Shown here in pieces: positions 7,332-13,110 of a stretch of 13,110 nucleotides of DNA. The notes under the pieces were generated by a model. That model saw nothing but the letters and a program-made list of their open reading frames with translations, was not told the DNA's origin and ran no database searches. The DNA is from Rhodanobacteraceae bacterium (GTDB lineage Bacteria; Pseudomonadota; Gammaproteobacteria; Xanthomonadales; SZUA-5): assembly GCA_003233535.1 (NCBI GenBank), contig QIMA01000392.1:1-13110 (forward strand), given 5' to 3'. Each line of letters starts with the position of its first letter. Positions within the stretch are counted from its first letter, which is position 1. Both the position numbers and the translations under genes were made by a program.

Positions 7332-8961
7332 CACCGTGCGCCAAGTCCTTGTCGTCGATTACCGGCGGGGTGGTGAAGGAATGGTGCGGAGGCGGTGAAG
7401 CCAGCGTCCATTCCAGTCCCTTGGTGGCTTCCCAAACGTGGTTAGACGCTTTGGCACCCTTACCCATGAAGGCGCACTGGATCACGATCCAAGCAAAGAT
7501 CAGCTGCGACAAGCCGAAACCAAACGCGCCGATCGAGGAGATCATATTGAAGTCCGCGAAAGCCACGTTGTAATCCGGGATACGCCGCGGCATACCGGCC
7601 AAGCCGAGGAAATGCTGGGGGAAGAACAGCACGTTGACGAAGACCGTCGACAGCCAAAAGTGCCACTTACCGAGCGCCTCGTTGTACATCACGCCGGTCC
7701 ATTTCGGCAGCCAGTAGTAGGTGGCAGCCATGATCGCGAAGATCGAGCCGGTCACCAGTACGTAGTGGAAATGGGCGACGACAAAGTATGTGTCGTGATA
7801 TTGGAAGTCAGCCGGAACGATGGATAGCATCAATCCTGAAAGGCCGCCGATGGTGAACAGGATGACGAATCCGATTGCGAACAGCATCGGCGTTTCGAAC
7901 GTCATCGAACTCTTCCACATGGTGGACGCCCAGTTGAAGACCTTCACCCCAGTAGGCACGGCGATCAGCATGGTGGCGTACATGAAGAACAGCTCACCGC
8001 CCAACGGCATGCCCACGGTGAACATGTGGTGGGCCCAAACAATGAACGAGAGGAAGGCGATCGAGGCGGTTGCGTAGACCATCGCCTTGTAGCCGAACAG
8101 CGGTTTGCGCGCGAAAGTCGGGATGATCTCGCTGACGATACCGAAGGCCGGCAGGATCATAATGTAGACCTCCGGATGCCCGAAGAACCAGAAAATATGC
8201 TGGTACATCACCGGGTCACCGCCGCCAGCGGCATTAAAGAAGTTGGTGAGGAAGAACTTATCGGTCAGCAACATGGTCACCGCGCCGGCCAAAACCGGCA
8301 TCACCGCGATCAGCAGGAAGGCGGTGATCAGCCAGGTCCAGCAAAAGATCGGCATTTTCAGCAAATCCATGCCCGGGGCACGCATATTGAGGATGGTGGC
8401 AATCACGTTGATCGCACCCATGATTGAGCTGATGCCCATCATGTGGATAGCGAAGATGGTGAAGGCCACGTTATTACCACCCTGCAGCGACAGCGGCGGA
8501 TACAGCGTCCAGCCGCCGGCCGGCCCGCCTGCGCCAACACCGAAGAAGACGTACTGCGCCAGCGGTAGCAGCAACATGGTGAAGGCAAAGGGCAAGATCC
8601 AGAAGGACCAGTTGTTCATTCGCGGCAGGGCCATATCCGGCGCCCCGATCATCATCGGGATCATCCAATTCGCCAACCCGACGAAGGCCGGCATTACCGC
8701 ACCAAAGATCATCACCAGCGCATGCATGGTGGTCATCTGGTTGAAGAATTCCGGATGCACCAACTGCAGTCCGGGGACAAACAGCTCAGCACGAATCACC
8801 AGCGCCATGAAGCCGCCGACAAAGAACATCAGCAGAGAAAACAGCAGGTACAGCGTGCCGATGTCTTTGTGATTGGTGCTGCAGAACCAGCGTTGGAAGA
8901 AGCTCTGCTGGTGATCATCGTGATGATCGTCGTGGGTATCGTGAGTCGCGTGCTCAGCCAT
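7318..8961 (-). CDS. ctaD: Cytochrome c oxidase subunit I
   Basis: This is the catalytic subunit of the aa3-type oxidase, which reduces O2 to water at the heme a3-CuB centre and pumps protons. The 547-residue, about twelve-helix protein holds all the ligands: heme a at His80 and His399, CuB at His262, His311 and His312, and heme a3 at His397 (VVAHFHYVL). The His-Tyr cross-link partner is Tyr266 in GHPEVY. Glu264 in that motif, Asp109 (GAPDM) and Lys340 (PTGVK) mark the D and K proton channels, placing it in the A1 class. The N-terminus is unusually rich in His and Asp (residues 4-17). ATG 8961 has a strong GGAAGGA site (8969-8975) seven bases upstream. The gene starts 23 bp after ctaC, and its end overlaps the small gene downstream. 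Confidence 0.98.
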   Translation of the reverse strand: MAEHATHDTHDDHHDDHQQSFFQRWFCSTNHKDIGTLYLLFSLLMFFVGGFMALVIRAELFVPGLQLVHPEFFNQMTTMHALVMIFGAVMPAFVGLANWMIPMMIGAPDMALPRMNNWSFWILPFAFTMLLLPLAQYVFFGVGAGGPAGGWTLYPPLSLQGGNNVAFTIFAIHMMGISSIMGAINVIATILNMRAPGMDLLKMPIFCWTWLITAFLLIAVMPVLAGAVTMLLTDKFFLTNFFNAAGGGDPVMYQHIFWFFGHPEVYIMILPAFGIVSEIIPTFARKPLFGYKAMVYATASIAFLSFIVWAHHMFTVGMPLGGELFFMYATMLIAVPTGVKVFNWASTMWKSSMTFETPMLFAIGFVILFTIGGLSGLMLSIVPADFQYHDTYFVVAHFHYVLVTGSIFAIMAATYYWLPKWTGVMYNEALGKWHFWLSTVFVNVLFFPQHFLGLAGMPRRIPDYNVAFADFNMISSIGAFGFGLSQLIFAWIVIQCAFMGKGAKASNHVWEATKGLEWTLASPPPHHSFTTPPVIDDKDLAHGDVTH

Positions 8962-8984
8962 GGCTGCGTCCTTCCTTTTTCGCT

Positions 8985-9845
8985 TTAGCTCTTGGTGATC
9001 GGCGCCGGGGCCGGAACTTGCACAGTCGCGCTGACATCGAGCAGCGCAGCCTCCTGTTGCGCCAGCCAGGCATCAAACTCGGCCTTCGGCTTAGCAATCA
9101 CCACAATGGGCATGAATCCATGGTCTTTACCGCACAGTTCTGCGCACTGTCCACGATAGGTTCCAGGTTTCTCAATTTGGGTCCAGGCTGAATTAATGAA
9201 GCCCGGAATCGCGTCTTGCTTCCAGCCCAGCGCCGGCACCCACCAGGAGTGGATGACGTCGTCGGCGGTGATCACGAAGCGAATCTTAGTGTCGATCGGC
9301 AAAATCAGCGGCTTGTCGACATCGAGCAGGTAGTTCTCAACCTGCGTAACGTCCACACCTGAACCCAATCGCCGCGCCCTATCGGATTCTCGGTTGAGGC
9401 TAGAAATGAAGTTGACGTCGGTGCCAACGTACTCGTAGCGCCACTTCCACTGATAGCCGGTGATTTTCACCGTCATCTCCGAACCGCCGGTGTCGGCCAT
9501 CTTGATCAGCGTGCTGGTCGCAGGAATTGCCATTCCCACGAGAATCAGGATGGGCACCACGGTCCAAATAATTTCTGCCGTAGTGTTGTGGCTCCAAGTA
9601 GCCGCCACGGCACCTTTGGTTTTGCGGAATTTCCACATGGAATAGAACATCGCGCCGAACACGATCAGCCCGATCACGCAGCAAACGATGAAAATGATCA
9701 TGTGCAGGGTGTAAATCTCCTGCGAGATGGCGGTCGCCCCCGGGGTCATATTCAGCTGCCAACGCTCGGGATTGGCCCAGGCCGCAGTCGATGCCAGCGC
9801 GGCAATCAGCGTGCCTAGTCCGCTACTCAAACGCCTCATAGTCAT
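8985..9845 (-). CDS. ctaC: Cytochrome c oxidase subunit II
   Basis: Subunit II accepts electrons from cytochrome c at its dinuclear CuA centre and passes them to heme a in subunit I. The 286 residues show a signal peptide likely cut after AAWA (residue 24), two membrane helices (about 46-70 and 92-113) and a periplasmic cupredoxin domain. The CuA ligands are complete: His199 (DDVIHSWWVPA) and Cys234, Glu236, Cys238, His242 and Met245 in CAELCGKDHGFM. The aromatic patch YQWKWRYEY (131-139) is the electron-entry region. No C-terminal cytochrome c domain is present, so this is a cytochrome c oxidase rather than caa3. Two ATGs lie two codons apart. I chose the first (9845) because GAGG (9854-9857) sits eight bases upstream. 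It is the first structural gene of the oxidase cluster, 26 bp after the DUF2244-like gene. Confidence 0.97.
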   Translation of the reverse strand: MTMRRLSSGLGTLIAALASTAAWANPERWQLNMTPGATAISQEIYTLHMIIFIVCCVIGLIVFGAMFYSMWKFRKTKGAVAATWSHNTTAEIIWTVVPILILVGMAIPATSTLIKMADTGGSEMTVKITGYQWKWRYEYVGTDVNFISSLNRESDRARRLGSGVDVTQVENYLLDVDKPLILPIDTKIRFVITADDVIHSWWVPALGWKQDAIPGFINSAWTQIEKPGTYRGQCAELCGKDHGFMPIVVIAKPKAEFDAWLAQQEAALLDVSATVQVPAPAPITKS

Positions 9846-9871
9846 AACCCTTACCTCAAACTTGTGGTTGC

Positions 9872-10288
9872 TTAGCTTGGACGTGCCTGGACGCTAGTCA
9901 GCACTGTCCGAATACTCTCCAGCAGCCGCTTGCGTTCATCCTCAGCAAGAAAACCGCCCACTTCTACTGTCTTACCGTGCGATCCCAGCAGCACTCTGCC
10001 GGGTCTTCCTGGATAACGCCCCGGCCCCAGCCATGCGCGCGTCCAATACACGTTGAACTCAATATGATCGTGTTGACGGCGACGCCATCGCTCGACGATC
10101 AGGCTATCCCCGCGTCGTTCAATCCGGTCTTCGTCGTCCCCACCTCGCGCAGCCGTCGCATGATACCGACGCGTTAGCCTCGGCAGCAAGGTACTTGGCA
10201 GTGCATAGCTTGCCAGGAAGCCATCTGCACATGCGTCAAAACGGCGAAAAAGTGACCGTCTTTTGAAAAACAAGCCGGTATTAATCAC
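9872..10288 (-). CDS. DUF2244-like protein with atypical N-terminus
   Basis: The C-terminal half of this 138-residue protein (about 48-133) looks like DUF2244. It has a GGDDEDRIERRGDSLIVER segment, VYWTRAWL, then RVLLGSHGKTVEVGGFLAED and a closing ERKRLLESIRTVL helix. Members of this family usually begin with two membrane helices and are often found beside oxidase genes. Here the first 45 residues are basic and show no clear membrane helix (FFKRRSLFRRF...). The neighbouring frames also do not restore one convincingly, so the N-terminus may have diverged, lost its membrane part or suffered frameshifts. The GTG at 10288 has a GAGGA-like site in front, but a candidate promoter overlaps it, so the true start may lie downstream. 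It precedes ctaC by 26 bp and is probably co-transcribed. Its function is unknown. Confidence 0.5.
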   Translation of the reverse strand: MINTGLFFKRRSLFRRFDACADGFLASYALPSTLLPRLTRRYHATAARGGDDEDRIERRGDSLIVERWRRRQHDHIEFNVYWTRAWLGPGRYPGRPGRVLLGSHGKTVEVGGFLAEDERKRLLESIRTVLTSVQARPS

Positions 10289-10308
10289 CCAATCCTCGCA
10301 TCGCTCAA
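10280..10308 (-). promoter_or_regulatory. Candidate promoter for the oxidase cluster
   Basis: On the minus strand TTGAGC (10303-10308) and ATTAAT (10280-10285) are 17 bases apart, in the 177 bp gap after the MotB-like gene. Each hexamer matches four of six consensus positions. It overlaps the GTG of the DUF2244-like gene, so the promoter and that start codon cannot both be used. I see no other better candidate in the gap and no clear terminator after the MotB-like gene. Confidence 0.2.
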
Positions 10309-10465
10309 TAGTGGCTTGGGCGAGGCGAAGGTTCGATGTTTAACGAGCTTAGCCCTCAGGGACCGTGTAAGCGTGTTCTGACTTATATCCAGCAGCCGGA
10401 GTCGCGAATCACCGCCGCCATTCGGGTACTCTGGCGTCGAACGCGCCTCCGCGGTGCGCAGCGAA

Positions 10466-11575
10466 TCAACGATTGGTCAGCTGAATCTCGATCCGCCGGT
10501 TGGTCGCAAACGCCGCTTCGCTGCTGCCGGTATTCAGCGGCCGGAACTGGGCAAAGCCATTCGCCGCCAGCCGCTTGGCCGGAATTCCGGCGGCTACCAG
10601 ATACTTGACAATGGCGATCGCCCGGGCGCTGGACAGCTCCCAGTTGGAGGGAAAGCGGGCGGTGCGAATCGGTCGACGGTCGGTGTGGCCGTCGATGCGC
10701 AGCACCCAGTCGATTTCGGCCGGGATTTCGGCGGTGAGCTGGCGCAGACTCTGCGCCAGCTTGTCCAACTGTGGACGTGCGGCCAGGCTGAGCTCGTCCG
10801 ACGCCGAGGCGAATAGCAGCTCAGAGGAAACGATGAAGCGGTCGCCAACGATTTGGATGTCGTCACGATCGCCCAGCACCTCGCGTAGCCGACCGAAGAA
10901 ATCGGATCGATAGCGCTGCAGTTCGTTGACCTTGTTGGCCAGGGCACGATTGAGTTCCTTGCCGAGGTCGGCGATTTCCACGTCCTTGTCGGCACTGTGC
11001 GCGTTCGCCAGATCCAGCGCAGATGACAGGTCTGCCAGCTGTTTGCGCAGCGCCAACAGCTGCCGATTGAGCAACTCCACCTGAGCCTGGGTCTTTGCCG
11101 AAATCTCTTTCTCGCCGCTCAGCGCGGTCTCTTTGTCCTCCAACTGCGCCAAGCGCGAAGCGATTTCGCTTTCCAACTGCTGCTTGAGTTCGTTAAGCGC
11201 ACGCAGATCGGCGCTGATCTTGGCCAGCTCCAGCTGATTCGTATCCAGCTCTTCCTGGGTGGTGCCCAGATTCAAGCTCAGCTGATCACGCTCGCTTCGG
11301 CTGCTAGTTAGGGACGCGGAAAGCTCGCTGGATTCGGTCTCCGCCTGCAGCTTGGCCTCGCGCTCCAGCGAGAGCACTCGCGCCAGCTCAGCCAGCTCGG
11401 TTGTGAGCTGCGCCAGCGCCTTGTCCCGGCCGCTCAGCGCATCGGATAGGGCGAACTGGCCGATGGTGAACACCAACAGCAAGAACACCAGCACCATCAG
11501 CAGCGCGCTGAGCGCGTCGACGAATCCCGGCCAGTAATCGAGATTACGGCGGCGACGAGAGACCCGGCTGCTCAT
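10466..11575 (-). CDS. MotB-like OmpA-domain protein with long coiled coil
   Basis: The 369-residue protein has a basic N-terminus and one membrane helix (about 18-38) bearing the conserved ion-binding aspartate Asp20 (PGFVDALSALLMV), as in MotB, TolR and ExbD. A heptad-rich coiled coil follows (about 45-220). The C-terminal OmpA/MotB peptidoglycan-binding domain (about 240-369) has RIDGHTDRRPI with Asp299, PSNWELSSARA and NRRIEI with Arg361. It is longer than flagellar MotB because of the coiled coil and is probably a wall-anchored stator partner. Its ATG overlaps the stop of the MotA-like gene in an ATGA arrangement, so the two are translationally coupled and likely form one complex. No flagellar, Tol or TonB genes are nearby. 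Its biological role is unknown, and a cell-envelope function is the best guess. Confidence 0.85.
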   Translation of the reverse strand: MSSRVSRRRRNLDYWPGFVDALSALLMVLVFLLLVFTIGQFALSDALSGRDKALAQLTTELAELARVLSLEREAKLQAETESSELSASLTSSRSERDQLSLNLGTTQEELDTNQLELAKISADLRALNELKQQLESEIASRLAQLEDKETALSGEKEISAKTQAQVELLNRQLLALRKQLADLSSALDLANAHSADKDVEIADLGKELNRALANKVNELQRYRSDFFGRLREVLGDRDDIQIVGDRFIVSSELLFASASDELSLAARPQLDKLAQSLRQLTAEIPAEIDWVLRIDGHTDRRPIRTARFPSNWELSSARAIAIVKYLVAAGIPAKRLAANGFAQFRPLNTGSSEAAFATNRRIEIQLTNR

Positions 11576-12633
11576 CGACCGCTTTGCTTGAGTTCCATGG
11601 CCGCCGCGATGGTTCGCGTGAGCAGCCTAAATTCACCGCGCAACTCGTCGCTAAGTTGCGCACCACTGCCGCTTTGATTCTGGGCGATGTGTTTGATCGC
11701 CGCACGCAGTTCGGTCTGCGCCTGGGCCAAGTCGCCGACGTCGCGCGCTTCGCGCATGAGCACCTCACTGAGCTTGCCCAACTGTTGATTAAGTTCGCCC
11801 AACTGCTCAGCGCCGGCACGCCGTTCGCGGTCACTTTCGACCAAGGCACGCTGCATCCGCTCCAAGCCGTCTGCGGTTTGCTCTAGCAGTGCGCCGACAT
11901 AGGCCGGCACGCTGGATTCACCCTCAACGGCTGGACCACCGCCGGCGCTCAATTGGGTCATTGACGACAGCCAGTTCTCCACTTCGGTGTAGAAGCGATT
12001 GGCCGTGCGCCCGGATTGCAAATCCAGAAAACCTAGGATCAACGAGCCGGCCAAGCCGAACAACGAGGTCGAGAAGCTGGTGGCCATGCCCGAAAGCGGG
12101 GCCTGCAAGCGCTCCTTGAGCACATCGAACATCGCCACCGCGTCACTGCCGGCGGATAAACCGCCGATGATCTCGCTGACCGAGGCAATCGTCCTGAGCA
12201 AACCCCAAAACGTGCCGAGCAGACCCAGGAAGATCAGCAGCCCCACCAGATAGCGCGACAAATCACGTTGTTCTTCCAGGCGCAGATGAATGCTGTCGAG
12301 TATCGAGCGCATCGAGACGGTCGATAAGGACACTTGCCGACGATCACTACGCTGCAGCATTTGCGCCATCGGCGCCAACAGTACCGGCGCGGCAATCTTG
12401 CGATCCGGGCTGGAGCGGCGGTAGGTGTCGATCCAGTCCACTTCGTGCTGCAGCTTGGTCACCTGGCGTAAGTTCACCGCCACGCCAATCACAAACGCCA
12501 GGAGAATGACGCCGTTGAATACCGGCGTCGCGCCGAATGCCTCGATCAGCGGTCTGGCCAGCAGCACGCAGATGGCGACGATCAAACCGAGAAAGCCCAG
12601 CATCCAGATCAGGGCGCGGATGGGTTGACTCAT
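11572..12633 (-). CDS. MotA/TolQ/ExbB-family proton-channel protein
   Basis: The 353-residue product has four predicted membrane helices (about 6-28, 36-56, 128-150 and 183-205). The last two carry the family core LLIFLGLLGTFWGLLRT and SGMATSFSTSLFGLAGSLILG. A long, polar, helical cytoplasmic tail follows (about 240-353). Proteins of this family form a pentamer around two MotB/TolR-like subunits and turn ion flow into movement. The frame extends 40 residues upstream, but ATG 12633 has GGAG (12639-12642) five bases before it and gives a sensible first helix, so I use it. An earlier in-frame ATG at 12654 is less well supported. It is coupled by ATGA to the MotB-like gene downstream and starts 34 bp after the cyclase-like gene. 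It differs from flagellar MotA in lacking that protein's typical cytoplasmic loop motifs, and its exact task is unknown. Confidence 0.85.
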   Translation of the reverse strand: MSQPIRALIWMLGFLGLIVAICVLLARPLIEAFGATPVFNGVILLAFVIGVAVNLRQVTKLQHEVDWIDTYRRSSPDRKIAAPVLLAPMAQMLQRSDRRQVSLSTVSMRSILDSIHLRLEEQRDLSRYLVGLLIFLGLLGTFWGLLRTIASVSEIIGGLSAGSDAVAMFDVLKERLQAPLSGMATSFSTSLFGLAGSLILGFLDLQSGRTANRFYTEVENWLSSMTQLSAGGGPAVEGESSVPAYVGALLEQTADGLERMQRALVESDRERRAGAEQLGELNQQLGKLSEVLMREARDVGDLAQAQTELRAAIKHIAQNQSGSGAQLSDELRGEFRLLTRTIAAAMELKQSGR

Positions 12634-12638
12634 AGCGG

Positions 12639-12642
12639 CTCC
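12639..12642 (-). promoter_or_regulatory. Ribosome-binding site deciding the MotA-like start
   Basis: GGAG with a five-base spacer to ATG 12633 favours this start over the upstream in-frame ATG at 12654 and the more distal start at 12753, neither of which has a comparable site. Confidence 0.55.
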
Positions 12643-12667
12643 GGCAATTTGCATGCTCGCATCCTGC

Positions 12668-13110
12668 CTAAGAGGAGCTGAACGGTTGCGGGGTCGCAAT
12701 CGATGTATTGCCGCCGTCGGACCCGGCGGTGCTGGGAGCAGATGCCCAAGCACCGTCGCGGCGCGAGTTCGCGGTAGTCGGGTGCGACCGCGGCCGAGTC
12801 GATCTTAAGGAGAGTCCTGCGATCACCGCGATCAGCAGCACCCAAAACACGAAGTAATCGATCAACATGTGTGCAAACCGCGGCCACAAGCTGGCTGGCG
12901 TGAGATTGGCGGCTGAGGCGGGTCAACTACAGCTGCTTGAGGTGGCTGATACGGAGTAGGCACATCGATCATGGAAAGCTCACTTTGGCCAAAGCGGAGC
13001 GATTCCCCGCGTGCAGGACATAGCCCGGATATTTCATAAACTTCACGCGCCCTCGCTAGGCCCTTGATCGCCCAGCGATTTTTCCTCAGTCGGGTGTATG
13101 AACCACTACA
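12668..13110 (-). pseudogene. 3' end of a class III cyclase-like gene, frame broken near 12890 (partial)
   Basis: From the right edge one frame runs without a stop to TGA at 12862-12864. It contains RWAIKGLARAREVYEISG, which resembles the end of the class III adenylate/guanylate cyclase domain (typically KGL..PVEVYE). A Pro/Gln-rich linker (PTPYQPPQAAVVDPPQPP) follows. A second frame then carries SLWPRFAHMLIDYFVFWVLL, a membrane helix, and a Ser/Thr/Pro-rich tail to TAG at 12668. The two frames join smoothly if one more GCCA unit were present in the tandem GCCAGCCA at 12892-12899, since four extra bases would restore frame. Both frames use GC-rich third positions like their neighbours, so the break looks recent or could be a sequence error. 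Catalytic residues would lie outside the window. An alternative for the 12668-12972 part is an RDD-family fragment, because a Tyr-Gln-Pro-Pro-rich head before such a helix is common there. Confidence 0.5.
12892..12899 (-). repeat. Tandem GCCA repeat at the frame break
   Basis: Two copies of GCCA in tandem, preceded by C and followed by GC, lie exactly where the cyclase linker frame and the membrane-helix frame meet. Gain or loss of one 4-base unit shifts the frame in the needed direction. Two units are too few to call this a phase-variable tract. Confidence 0.5.

Noticed and set aside
10466..12633. The MotA/MotB-like pair as a Zorya anti-phage system (ZorA/ZorB).
   Set aside because: No ZorC, ZorD or ZorE-like gene is adjacent. 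The neighbours are a cyclase-like gene and oxidase genes, and a housekeeping envelope stator is simpler. A tree with ZorAB references could still change this.
12634..12753. Forty-residue N-terminal extension of the MotA-like protein.
   Set aside because: It overlaps the end of the cyclase-like frame, is Pro/Arg-rich, and lacks a ribosome-binding site comparable to the GGAG before ATG 12633.
12630..12926. A 98-residue minus-strand frame overlapping the cyclase tail.
   Set aside because: It is Arg-rich and out of frame with the hydrophobic helix, which has the better coding character. It also overlaps the MotA-like start.

Overview
The window looks like chromosomal DNA from an aerobic, moderately high-GC gammaproteobacterium. 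The pairing of a GspA/ExeA-type ATPase with GspB, an aa3-type cytochrome c oxidase operon and a PutA without the DNA-binding domain would suit the Xanthomonadales or a nearby order. That placement is inference, because no rRNA or other strong marker is present. Every gene I can support lies on the minus strand, so transcription runs from high to low coordinates, and I describe the layout in that direction.

At the right edge (13110 to about 12668) is the 3' end of a gene whose protein resembles the C-terminus of a class III adenylate/guanylate cyclase. It is followed by a Pro-rich linker, one membrane segment and a Ser/Thr/Pro-rich tail. The reading frame is broken at a tandem GCCA repeat near 12892-12899. 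Only 34 bp further on lies a translationally coupled pair (12633-10466): a four-TM MotA/TolQ/ExbB-like protein and a MotB-like protein with one TM helix, a long coiled coil and an OmpA-type peptidoglycan-binding domain. The pair forms a proton- or ion-driven stator module of unknown purpose. No flagellar, Tol or TonB genes are nearby.

Next comes the cytochrome c oxidase cluster (10288-5650): a DUF2244-like protein with an unusual N-terminus, ctaC (subunit II), ctaD (subunit I), a 44-residue single-TM protein tucked between ctaD and ctaG, ctaG/cox11 (copper delivery) and ctaE (subunit III). The genes are tightly spaced with good Shine-Dalgarno sequences, and the catalytic ligands of both main subunits are intact. 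The SURF1, heme A synthase and heme O synthase genes that often follow are not in this window.

After a 264 bp gap comes putA (5385-2230), a 1051-residue bifunctional proline dehydrogenase/P5C dehydrogenase lacking the ribbon-helix-helix repressor domain. Proline oxidation by PutA feeds electrons to quinone, and the oxidase encoded upstream can terminate that chain. This is a functional link only and does not show co-regulation.

At the left end (2144 to 1) are gspA/exeA, a membrane-anchored AAA ATPase with a peptidoglycan-binding C-terminus, and the 5' part of gspB, which runs off the window. The products are expected to help place the type II secretion secretin through the cell wall.

I saw no tRNA, rRNA, CRISPR array, insertion sequence or phage gene. 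The most interesting points are the hidden small gene in the cox operon, the orphan stator pair beside a broken cyclase gene, and the odd N-terminus of the DUF2244 protein.
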